64,000 bases of DNA, taken from the NCBI RefSeq assembly GCF_900167005.1, contig NZ_FUXW01000003.1:15439-79438 (forward strand), written 5' to 3'. This DNA is from Butyricicoccus pullicaecorum DSM 23266. Lineage in GTDB: Bacteria > Bacillota > Clostridia > Oscillospirales > Butyricicoccaceae. The position numbers were made by a program, and so were the translations under genes. A model generated the notes under the pieces. That model had not been told where the DNA came from. It searched no databases and saw nothing but the letters and a program-made list of their open reading frames with translations. Shown one piece after another: positions 1 through 6,515 of this stretch. The first letter of the stretch is position 1; each line of letters begins with the position of its first letter.

Positions 1-52
1 GTGCTCCGAGCAGCTTTTCCGGGAGGAGCTGGCCCTCATTCTGGCCCGCTGA
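1..52 (+). CDS. IS30-family transposase, 3' end only (cut by window start)
   Basis: The first bases encode the last 16 codons and stop (CSEQLFREELALILAR) of an IS30-type transposase. They are identical to the C-terminus of the complete transposase ending at 46121. The rest of the gene lies outside the window. This shows that a second copy of at least the phage right end lies directly left of the phage left end. Whether the upstream copy is a whole phage, a lone transposase gene or an assembly product cannot be seen from here. Confidence 0.9.
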   Translation, partial: CSEQLFREELALILAR

Positions 53-95
53 AAAATTTTTTAGACTTTTTTAGCATTTACTCTTGACAAACGGC
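1..95 (+). repeat. Left copy of the 95-bp phage right-end repeat
   Basis: Positions 1-95 match 46070-46164 base for base, and the match ends at 95/46164. The repeat covers the transposase 3' end plus about 43 bp of AT-rich terminal sequence ending CTTGACAAACGGC. After it comes phage left-end sequence here, but host sequence at the right copy. That is the pattern expected for a right end joined head-to-tail to a left end. Confidence 0.95.
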
Positions 96-130
96 AACGC
101 CCCCATTATTATTAAATGCACAGAGACTCA
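63..130. repeat. Abutted imperfect terminal inverted repeats of the transposable phage
   Basis: GCATTTA at 74-80 and its reverse complement TAAATGC at 113-119 are symmetric about 96.5. That is almost exactly the point where the 95-bp repeat stops matching. Extending outward, 63-73 and 120-130 still share GA.T.T.T spacing. Weak symmetry with a 2-base centre (96-97) is what IS30-family elements show when their two ends are joined. Matching is only moderate, so the exact ends are inferred. Confidence 0.6.
84..112 (+). promoter_or_regulatory. Junction promoter formed by right end plus left end
   Basis: TTGACA at 84-89 comes from the phage right end and TATTAT at 107-112 from the left end. The spacer is exactly 17 bp. 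The predicted start near 119-120 would transcribe rightward into the early genes. At the right end beside host DNA (46153-46158) the same TTGACA has only AAAAAT at the matching place, so no good promoter forms there. Junction promoters assembled on joining of ends are known for several IS families. Confidence 0.75.
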
Positions 131-159
131 CATGAGTCGCCTGTGCATTTTCTTTTTAT
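117..159 (+). terminator. Hairpin with U-tract at the phage left end
   Basis: TGCACAG and CTGTGCA flank an inner dyad GACTCA-CA-TGAGTC, followed by TTTTCTTTTTAT. This is a strong intrinsic-terminator shape about 0-40 nt after the predicted junction-promoter start. It could stop transcription entering from outside or from the upstream transposase. An ATG at 131 sits in the loop region, so the structure could also hide a start codon in read-through RNA. Confidence 0.65.
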
Positions 160-179
160 ATCGACCCCAAAAGACGGAG

Positions 180-491
180 GTGAGACCGACGGGAAAATAC
201 CGCTACCTGACCTTCGAGGACAGGAAAAAGATCGAGGCGTGGTACTTGATCGGAGACCGCCCCGCCGACATCGCGGCCCGCCTCTCCGTTCACTACACAA
301 CGATCTACAAAGAGCTCCAGCGCGGCGCGACCGGCGAGCTGGACGCAAACCAGCGCGAGGGGTACAGCGCAGAGCTGGCCGAGAGGCGGCTCCGTGAGAG
401 CTTCAAGCGCAGAGGCAAGAAAGCGGTCGCAAAGCCAAACAGCCAAGGACCCCCGGCACAGCCGGGCCGAAGAAAGGAGTGCTCAGCATGA
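180..491 (+). CDS. Small IS30-type helix-turn-helix protein
   Basis: The product carries one HTH of the kind found at the N-terminus of IS30 transposases (LTFEDRKKIEAW, then DIAARLSVHYTTIYKELQRG). It closely parallels residues 7-46 of the transposase at 45072 but has no catalytic domain, ending in a basic tail. It may bind the same terminal DNA as the transposase or regulate the early operon. The start is uncertain. A GGAGG lies on top of GTG 180, ATG 131 lies in the terminator loop, and an ACG at 189 sits at the usual Shine-Dalgarno distance. Confidence 0.7.
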   Translation: MRPTGKYRYLTFEDRKKIEAWYLIGDRPADIAARLSVHYTTIYKELQRGATGELDANQREGYSAELAERRLRESFKRRGKKAVAKPNSQGPPAQPGRRKECSA

Positions 492-679
492 GAAGCAGAA
501 AGAATAACACGACCCTGACACGAAAGGTGGACAAGTGGAACGCCAGAAAGGTGTGGCTCATTAAACGCTACGCCGACGGCCACTACGCCATCAATCAAGA
601 AGTCGGCGGTCGTGTTTTTTATTCCCGCTTCCAGCGGGCCACCAAGGCACAGATCGCGGCGATCTTCGCCTGCTGCTGA
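488..679 (+). CDS. Small basic hypothetical protein
   Basis: A 63-residue, lysine/arginine-rich protein with no family I recognise. Its ATG overlaps the stop of the preceding HTH gene (ATGA), with AAAGGAG eight bases upstream, so the two are probably translationally coupled. The residues KVWLIKRYADGHYAINQEVGGRVFYSRF look like a small beta-rich domain. It belongs to the early operon by position and codon use. Confidence 0.6.
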   Translation: MRSRKNNTTLTRKVDKWNARKVWLIKRYADGHYAINQEVGGRVFYSRFQRATKAQIAAIFACC

Positions 680-692
680 GAGGGGGGTACGC

Positions 693-965
693 ATGAACAC
701 CGTGCCAAAGTTCAACACCTCGTTGCTCTGCCGGGCTTCCTTCCCGGCCGAGCTGGAGGACGACGGCGGCCGCTGCATCGTGGAGGTGACGGTCTACCGG
801 CTGAACGCCGTGGCCGTCCACACCTTCCTGCTGGACGGGCCCGATCCGCTGCTGCGGCACCTCGGGCTCCCCGAGACCGACACCTACATCACCAAGCACG
901 ACATCGACGACCTCGTCACGGTCGTCCGCATCATCAGAGAGGAGGCACCAGCATGGCAGCATTGA
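693..965 (+). CDS. Hypothetical early phage protein
   Basis: A 90-residue acidic protein of unknown function. The start at ATG 693 is chosen because a G-rich Shine-Dalgarno (AGGGGGG) lies just upstream. The upstream in-frame sequence overlaps the previous gene. The 3' end overlaps the next gene by 13 bp, as in a tight operon. No motif, signal peptide or membrane segment is visible. Confidence 0.6.
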   Translation: MNTVPKFNTSLLCRASFPAELEDDGGRCIVEVTVYRLNAVAVHTFLLDGPDPLLRHLGLPETDTYITKHDIDDLVTVVRIIREEAPAWQH

Positions 966-1795
966 AAGAGATCGCCCGAGATGTCGCCAGTGAGATCCGC
1001 GACGGGATCGGCTGGGTGATCGTCTACCGCACCGGCCGCTCGTGGCACAGCGTCACCCTGTATAGCGACCTCGGCAACAACGAGTGGGAGACGGACGACA
1101 TCAACGACGCCCTCGAGGCCCTGCGCCTCGACCCGAGGGCCGTGGCTCTGAACGGCTACTACCTCGGTCACTTCGGCGACATGACCATCGAGGACATCGC
1201 CGCCGGCATCCGCTACCACTACGAGCGCGGCACCAACGCGCTCGCAGATGATGACATCCTCGCACAGGCCCGGGCCGACATCGAGGCGGCCCGGCAGCAG
1301 GCCACCGAGGCTGGGCTTCCCTTCAGCGAGCGTCTGGTGGATGGCCCGGAGGACGAGCTCAACCCCTACATATACGACGGCAGCATGACCGCCGAGGACT
1401 ACAACGCCATGCAGGCGGCCAGAGAAGCGCACACAGCTCTCGCCGAGGTCGTGACAAGCCATTACCCCGACGCCACCGAGGAGGCCATCGAGCGCATCGC
1501 AGAGGCCGCCGGGAGCATGAATATCAGCCCGGAGACCATGCAACGGATCCTCGGCGCCTTCGACAAGATCGCGGAAGCCATCAAGGCGATCGGCGAGTGG
1601 GCGGCTCGGGCCATCAGAACGCTCGCGGACTTTTTCACCGAGTCGCTCGACGACTTCATGCTGCGCCGTGCCCCGCCTAAGTGGCGCCACTACGCGCTCC
1701 ACGCAAAGCGGGCAAGAGTCCGCAAGAAGTACAAAGACAGGATCCGGCGCGCCTTCTTTGCCTCGATGGCTTCGGAAGGAGGTGGGAGCTCGTGA
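953..1795 (+). CDS. Hypothetical early phage protein, 280 residues
   Basis: The N-terminal half (residues 1-90) reads as a compact domain (IGWVIVYRTGRSWHSVTLYSD) resembling proteins that recite small acidic patches around IEDIAAGIRYHYE. The middle is alanine/glutamate-rich and helical. The C-terminus (about 225-280) is strongly basic (RRAPPKWRHYALHAKR, KKYKDRIRR), suggesting nucleic-acid contact. It is translationally coupled to both neighbours. I do not recognise the family. Confidence 0.6.
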   Translation: MAALKEIARDVASEIRDGIGWVIVYRTGRSWHSVTLYSDLGNNEWETDDINDALEALRLDPRAVALNGYYLGHFGDMTIEDIAAGIRYHYERGTNALADDDILAQARADIEAARQQATEAGLPFSERLVDGPEDELNPYIYDGSMTAEDYNAMQAAREAHTALAEVVTSHYPDATEEAIERIAEAAGSMNISPETMQRILGAFDKIAEAIKAIGEWAARAIRTLADFFTESLDDFMLRRAPPKWRHYALHAKRARVRKKYKDRIRRAFFASMASEGGGSS

Positions 1796-1971
1796 CAGCC
1801 AAGTGCGTCGGCTGCGGCCTTCACTGGAATGTGAGCATATACCAGAAAATCCCCCGCAGCGGCTACATCTGCCCGCATTGTGAGAGCCGGCTGCGCGCCG
1901 GCGAAACCTTGCCAAATAAACAGGCCGACCAGAGTGGCCGTCCGCAGAAAATGAAAGGAGCAAAACCATGA
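1792..1971 (+). CDS. Small zinc-ribbon protein
   Basis: A 59-residue protein starting at a GTG that overlaps the previous stop, with GGAGG seven to eight bases upstream. Two CxxC knuckles (CVGC and CPHC, 23 residues apart) form a probable zinc ribbon. The tail is polar and basic. Small zinc ribbons are common in phage early operons as adaptors or regulators. Its partner here is unknown. It overlaps the start of the DGR target gene by 4 bp. Confidence 0.65.
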   Translation: MTAKCVGCGLHWNVSIYQKIPRSGYICPHCESRLRAGETLPNKQADQSGRPQKMKGAKP

Positions 1972-2666
1972 AGAAAGCCCTCGAGACTGCCGCCCGCGGC
2001 ACCGTTTTCCCCTACGCCGGAGAGAAGTGGGTCGCGCTGGAGCACGAGGCCGGCGGCCGGACGCTCTGCCTGCGCCTCGACCTGATCCCGGACAAGCCCT
2101 TCGACGAGAACAACCGCAACAACTTCGCCATCTCCAGCAGCAAGGAGTGGATGAACGGCCCCTACCTCGACAACCTGATCGACGCCGTCAAGGGCCCGCA
2201 CGCCTTCCTCACCACCGAGCTCGACCTGACTGCCGACGACGGCCTGAAGGACTACGGCACCTGCACCGTCACCATCTTCTCGCTGACCGTCGACCAGTAC
2301 CGGCGCAACCGCGATGTCATCCCCAACGCAGACGACTGGTGGTGGCTCTCGACCGCATACAGCACCGCGGCCAATGGGTACGAGCATAGCGCCCGCTACG
2401 TCAGGGTCGATGGCACGCTGAACTGGAACTACGCCTACTACGGCAACTGCGGTCTGCGCCCCGCTTGCTATCTGGACTCCGATCTCCTGATCCCCGTCGA
2501 CGACGAGGACGCCGGCATCGGCCCGCAGGAGGCCGGCACCATCGTCGCAGAGCTGGTCGAGCAGTTCGGCGGCACCTATGCCACCGGGGAGCAGTTCACG
2601 GCCGAAGTCTCCTTCCTGCTCGGGAAGCTGCGGGCGCTGCGGGAAGCGGAGGTGGCCCATGAGTAA
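1968..2666 (+). CDS. DGR-diversified C-type-lectin-fold protein in the early region
   Basis: A 232-residue protein with the WWWLSTAY...SARYV...DGTL...GLRPAC pattern of formylglycine-enzyme/DUF6273-like C-type lectin folds. These are the usual DGR target domains. Residues about 142-167 are a variable repeat matching the template at 37183-37276, with eight changes at template adenines and one silent C-to-T. There is no signal peptide or membrane segment, and the neighbours are DNA-metabolism genes, so it is probably made early and acts inside the cell (inference). A 60-residue helical C-terminal tail follows the variable region, so the repeat is not at the extreme C-terminus. Confidence 0.85.
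   Translation: MKKALETAARGTVFPYAGEKWVALEHEAGGRTLCLRLDLIPDKPFDENNRNNFAISSSKEWMNGPYLDNLIDAVKGPHAFLTTELDLTADDGLKDYGTCTVTIFSLTVDQYRRNRDVIPNADDWWWLSTAYSTAANGYEHSARYVRVDGTLNWNYAYYGNCGLRPACYLDSDLLIPVDDEDAGIGPQEAGTIVAELVEQFGGTYATGEQFTAEVSFLLGKLRALREAEVAHE
2388..2466 (+). repeat. DGR variable repeat 2 (remote)
   Basis: Over 2391-2466 this aligns without gaps to template bases 37201-37276. Differences are 8 at adenines of the template plus one C-to-T (2453) that leaves glycine unchanged. The invariant cores GATGGCACGCTG and CTGCGCCCCGCTT are kept. Upstream of about 2388 the similarity fades, so this repeat is shorter at its 5' side than the one at 39255-39348. Confidence 0.92.
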
Positions 2667-3370
2667 CCTCTCCAGCCTACTCGACCACTACAAGGCCCTC
2701 GTCATCTTCGACACGGAGACCAGTGGCCTCGACCCGGAGGACGACCAGATCATCGAGCTCGCAGCCCTGCGCGTGGAGCGCACCACGGCCGGAGCCCTGC
2801 GGATCGCCGGAAAGATGGACACCTTCATCAAACTGCCGGAGGGCGAGCAGCTCCCCGAGAACATCGTCGCCCTCACCGGCATCACCGACCGGCTGCTGGA
2901 GACCGAGGGCGTGCAGAGCGGAACGGCCGTCAGCCGCTTCCTCAAGCTGGTCAAGCCCCGGCCCCGTCCTGATGATCGCCCACAATGCACAGTTTGACGC
3001 CTGTTTTCTGAGGGAGCTGCTGCGGGGCTTCAAACCCGGCCACCTCGACTGGCTGGACAGCCTCACGGTCTACAAAGACCGGCGCGCCTATCCTCACAAG
3101 CTCGCCAACGCGATCATCGCCTACGAGCTGGAGGACAAGGTGCAGAACAGCCACCGGGCCATCGACGATGTGCTCGCCCTGTTTGAGGTACTGAAGGCCA
3201 TGGACGAGGAACGGGACGACCTCGCCAACTACGTCAACCTGTTCGGCTACAACCCCAAGTACGGCGTCAGCGGCCACCGGATCACCGGCGTGCGCTATGA
3301 GCCGCAGGGCTTCAACAAGACCATCACCCGACCGGAGCAGACGCTCCCGGCCCGCACAAGAAGGAAGTGA
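2659..3370 (+). pseudogene. DnaQ-like 3'-5' exonuclease interrupted by a frameshift
   Basis: DEDDh exonuclease of the DNA polymerase III epsilon type. Exo I is FDTETSGLDPEDDQIIELAA at residues about 16-35, Exo II is MIAHNAQFDACFL and Exo III is SHRAIDDVLALFEVL. The first 100 residues and the rest are in different frames. Removing one C from the CCCC run at 2956-2959 restores FLKLVKPGPVLMIAHN exactly as expected for the family. The break could be a real mutation, a recoding site or a sequencing error. The start at ATG 2659 overlaps the previous gene. A 60-residue C-terminal extension follows the nuclease. Confidence 0.85.
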
Positions 3371-3375
3371 AATGA

Positions 3376-4776
3376 ATGATAAAGATTTTGATCGGCGGCT
3401 CTCCGTGTACCTACTGGAGCGTCGCACAGAAAAAAGGGCGAGAGGTCGAAGCTGAAGGGCTCGGCTGGGAGCTGTTCAGAAACTACCTGATCGCAAAGGA
3501 AAAATTCAAGCCCGACTTTTTCCTCTATGAGAACAACAAGAGCGCCGCGCAACCCATTAAAGACCAAATCAGTCACGAGCTCGGCGTGGATCTCATGCAC
3601 ATCAACAGCGCCCTCGTGAGCGCGCAGAACCGTCAACGCTTTTATGCCTTCAACTGGAACGTCGACCAGCCTGCGGATCGCGGCATCATGCTGAAGGACA
3701 TCCTCGAGACGACCACCTCCGAAAAGGGGTACGAGCTCAGGGCTCCGGCGGTCGGAGTCGGATGCAGGAACAGACGCGAGGACGACGGAAAACTGTACCG
3801 ACGCTTCGAGACCAGCGGCATCCCCAAAGCCAATGCCCTGACGACCGTGCAGACCGACAGCATGGTTGCCGAGCCCATCAGGATCGGCACCATAGGAGAG
3901 GCTCAAGGCGCCGCATGGCGCGGGCGAGACAATGGCTCTGCATACGAGGTAAGAACCGACGGCAAAGCCAACGCCCTCACGGCATCGGGACATCAGAGCA
4001 GGCTCGTCGTCACCAACCAAAACGGCGAAGATCTGCCGGTCTATGAGGTGGTCAACGGAGAGATCGAGATCAAGGGGAAAAAGTACCCGATCAAACTGCC
4101 GGACGGCTACTACGTCATCAGAAAGTTCACGCCAACAGAGTGCGAGCGTCTCCAAACTCTCCCGGATGGCTATACATCGGCAGTCAGTGCAACTCAAAGA
4201 TACCGCGGGCTCGGGAATGGCTGGACGGCTGAGGTCATCATCCACATCCTCACGGGAGCTCTGAAGGACGTGCCGAGGGACGAGGAGATCGTCGTCCTCT
4301 CCATGTATGACGGCATCGGCACCGGGCGCTACTGCCTCGATAAAATGGGCTTTACGAATGTAACCTACTACGCCTACGAAATCGACAAGCCCGCCATGAC
4401 CGTCGCGCTCAGCAACTACCCCGACATCATTCAGCTCGGCGACGCCTTCGACCTTCGCCGCGATGACTGGGCGCTCGGCAAACGCTTCGAGCACACCACA
4501 GAGCAGAAGGCTGAGACGCCCGAAAACCCTGACCAGACGACAGACCTCTCGGACGCCCCCGAGGAAATCAAGGAGCAGATCATTGAAAATGATCGAGCAC
4601 TGAAGGAGAAGGACGACACCGCCCTCGCCCTGCTCCCTGACGGCTTCGACGTGGTCGACCAGCTCTCTGAGCTTCTCGCCGAAAGGAAGAAGCTACACAT
4701 CATCGACGAGGAAAACCTGCGCTACAACTGCGACATCATCGCGCTCGAGTACGCAATAGGCACACTCAGGAGGTGA
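3376..4776 (+). CDS. Circularly permuted C5-cytosine DNA methyltransferase
   Basis: A 466-residue cytosine-5 methyltransferase with motifs in rotated order. It opens with motif IV (GGSPC, residues 7-11, catalytic Cys11), then ENN (motif VI, 52-54) and QNRQR (motif VIII, 84-88). A target-recognition stretch follows, then PTECERLQTLP (motif IX, about 250) and GLGNGW (motif X, about 278). Only then comes the SAM-binding motif I, LSMYDGIGTG (about 308-317), with YAYEID (motif II) and GDAFDL (motif III). Motif I style resembles DNMT3-like phage enzymes. The 70-residue tail is a charged helix. It probably methylates phage DNA to evade restriction (inference). Confidence 0.88.
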   Translation: MIKILIGGSPCTYWSVAQKKGREVEAEGLGWELFRNYLIAKEKFKPDFFLYENNKSAAQPIKDQISHELGVDLMHINSALVSAQNRQRFYAFNWNVDQPADRGIMLKDILETTTSEKGYELRAPAVGVGCRNRREDDGKLYRRFETSGIPKANALTTVQTDSMVAEPIRIGTIGEAQGAAWRGRDNGSAYEVRTDGKANALTASGHQSRLVVTNQNGEDLPVYEVVNGEIEIKGKKYPIKLPDGYYVIRKFTPTECERLQTLPDGYTSAVSATQRYRGLGNGWTAEVIIHILTGALKDVPRDEEIVVLSMYDGIGTGRYCLDKMGFTNVTYYAYEIDKPAMTVALSNYPDIIQLGDAFDLRRDDWALGKRFEHTTEQKAETPENPDQTTDLSDAPEEIKEQIIENDRALKEKDDTALALLPDGFDVVDQLSELLAERKKLHIIDEENLRYNCDIIALEYAIGTLRR

Positions 4777-4781
4777 AGAAC

Positions 4782-5048
4782 ATGACCCCGGACATCACCA
4801 TCACGAGTGAGGAGCTGCGTGAGCGCGTCGAGGAGTACCTCGGCCGCTGGATCCCCGACAGCCTGTGGGAACGCTCTGAGCCATACGCCCGCAGGAAGCT
4901 CGACCTCTGCCGGGAACGCAACCCGGAGATCGACTACTACAACGACGAGTACCTCGTCCTGCTGACCGCCGATACCGTAAAGGAGACCGAGTTCAGCGAC
5001 TACACCCTCGCGGCCTGCGAGGCCATCATGGCGGCCCGGGGCCAGTGA
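4782..5048 (+). CDS. Hypothetical early phage protein
   Basis: An 88-residue acidic protein with no recognised domain. ATG 4782 is preferred because AGGAGG lies seven to eight bases upstream. The in-frame GTG at 4773 sits inside that Shine-Dalgarno. The body (SEELRERVEEYLGRWIPDSLWERSE) is predicted helical. It sits between the methyltransferase and a cell-wall hydrolase in the same operon. Confidence 0.6.
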   Translation: MTPDITITSEELRERVEEYLGRWIPDSLWERSEPYARRKLDLCRERNPEIDYYNDEYLVLLTADTVKETEFSDYTLAACEAIMAARGQ

Positions 5049-5060
5049 AAGGAGAAAACC

Positions 5061-5735
5061 ATGGAAGCAGCAAAAGAAAGAGCCGCCCGCTGCAACCGGG
5101 CGACCCCTGCGAGAACATCCGGCAGCTCTCCAGCGCACGGATCCCGCACCCAAAGTATAGCACACCGCCGGCGCCGTGCCAAGACCCGGATCCGGCAGGC
5201 GTCCGTCCTGATGGCGGCCGCCGCCATCGTCGCCGGCATCGTCATGGTCATCTCGAGCGTGACAACAGAAAGGCCGGCGGCTTCGGACGCAGCGCCAGAA
5301 CGTCCGGCGGCCGTCGTCACGACGCCCGCGGAAAGCGCGCAGACGACAGATCAGACCGAGCCGACCGTCCGCTTCTATCTCAGCGCCAGCGAGCGTGACA
5401 CCGTCGAGCGCGTCGTCATGGCAGAGGCCGGCGGTGAGAGCTTCGAGGGGCAAATGCTGGTCGCTCAGTGTATTCTCAACGCGGCCGAGAAAGAGGGCGT
5501 GCAGCCCTCTGAGGCCGTCGTGATTTACAGCTATACCAGCAACAGACCAGGCCCCACGCAGAGCGTCAAGGACGCCGTCGCGGCCGTATTCGACCGCGGC
5601 GAGGTCGCTATCGACGCCCCTGTCATGTACTTCTACAACCCGGCGCTCGTGACGAGCACATGGCACGAGAGCCAGATCTTCGTTGCTGAGGTCGGCGGCC
5701 ATCGCTTTTTCGCAGAAAGGAGCCCAAACGAATGA
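5061..5735 (+). CDS. Membrane-anchored cell-wall hydrolase (SleB/Hydrolase_2-like)
   Basis: A 224-residue protein. A basic cytoplasmic segment (1-45) is followed by one transmembrane helix (about 48-66), a Thr/Pro/Ala-rich linker and then a SleB-type domain (ERVVMAEAGGESFEGQMLVAQCILN, and YFYNPALV near the end). The first glutamate of the AEAGGE motif is the likely catalytic residue. The family cleaves peptidoglycan. Its place in the early DNA-metabolism operon, far from the lysis genes at 41-43 kb, is unusual. Possible roles include superinfection control or wall remodelling (inference). Confidence 0.75.
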   Translation: MEAAKERAARCNRATPARTSGSSPAHGSRTQSIAHRRRRAKTRIRQASVLMAAAAIVAGIVMVISSVTTERPAASDAAPERPAAVVTTPAESAQTTDQTEPTVRFYLSASERDTVERVVMAEAGGESFEGQMLVAQCILNAAEKEGVQPSEAVVIYSYTSNRPGPTQSVKDAVAAVFDRGEVAIDAPVMYFYNPALVTSTWHESQIFVAEVGGHRFFAERSPNE

Positions 5736-5887
5736 GACCCGCAACTGATATGAAGCCGGGCGAGATCCTGCACTTGCGCAACGGCTACACCGTCGAGCTC
5801 GAGAGCGTCAAGCCCGTCACCTGCGGCGTCATGCTGACCTTTAAGGCCAGCGCGCCAGACAGAAAGGAGAACCACAATGAGCGATAA
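5732..5887 (+). CDS. Small hypothetical protein, 51 residues
   Basis: A short frame whose ATG overlaps the stop of the hydrolase gene (ATGA), with AAAGGAG upstream. It ends 11 bp inside the next gene. The product (MRPATDMKPGEILHLRNGYTV start) looks like a small beta-barrel-type domain. No family is recognised. Tight overlaps on both sides argue that it is a real coupled gene. Confidence 0.55.
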   Translation: MRPATDMKPGEILHLRNGYTVELESVKPVTCGVMLTFKASAPDRKENHNER

Positions 5888-6503
5888 GACCACCGCGGCC
5901 ATCGCCGCAGAGCAGCAGGCGGCCGCCGCAGAGGCCCCGGCCGAGGTGCTGCCAGCCGTCACCCTCGACGAGCTGGAGCAGGTCGACCTCGGCACCGTGC
6001 AACAGGGCGAGCGCGCCCCCTTCCGTATCACTGACGACCGCTGCGCCGACTGGGCCATCCGCAAGATCGCCGAGGAGCGCAGCGAGTACAACCGCCTGAA
6101 GGAGCTGGCCGACCAGCAGAAGGCGGCCATCGAGGAGAAGGTCGAAGCCGCCCGCCGGCGCATGGAGAACGGCACCGCCTTCCTGACCTCCTGCCTCGCC
6201 GACTTCTTCAACACCGTGCCACACAAGACCACCAAGACGACCGAGAAATACCGGCTGCTCTCCGGCACCCTGACCCTCAAGAAGGGCACCGTCAAGGCCA
6301 CGGTCGACGACGCCAAGCTGGTGCCGTGGCTGCGCGAAAACGGCTACGGCGACCTCGTCAAGGTCGAGGAGTCGGCCAAGTGGGGCGAGCTGAAGAAGCT
6401 TCTCGCCTACACCGGCGAGATCGCCACCATCCAGAGCACCGGCGAGATCGTGGAGGGCGTCACGGCCTACGAGACCCCGGCCACCTTCACGGTCGACATC
6501 TAA
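5877..6503 (+). CDS. Gam-like host-nuclease inhibitor / Gp157-like protein
   Basis: A 208-residue protein with an Ala/Glu-rich leader, the signature ADWAIRKIAEERSEYNRLKE (about 58-77), a coiled coil to about residue 100, then a small alpha/beta domain ending LKKGTVKATVDD...LKKLLAYTGEI. This layout matches Mu Gam-type and siphophage Gp157-type proteins. Gam binds DNA ends and protects them from RecBCD/AddAB. It precedes the ERF annealase and SSB, forming a recombination cassette, which supports the call. Confidence 0.7.
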   Translation: MSDKTTAAIAAEQQAAAAEAPAEVLPAVTLDELEQVDLGTVQQGERAPFRITDDRCADWAIRKIAEERSEYNRLKELADQQKAAIEEKVEAARRRMENGTAFLTSCLADFFNTVPHKTTKTTEKYRLLSGTLTLKKGTVKATVDDAKLVPWLRENGYGDLVKVEESAKWGELKKLLAYTGEIATIQSTGEIVEGVTAYETPATFTVDI

Positions 6504-6515
6504 AGGAGGTGCCAC

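Noticed and set aside
1-95. 95-bp repeat as attL/attR of a site-specific integrase
   Set aside because: No integrase or excisionase is encoded, and the repeat is the transposase 3' end plus its terminus. It fits a repeated phage end, not a host att site. The host side of the left copy is not visible.
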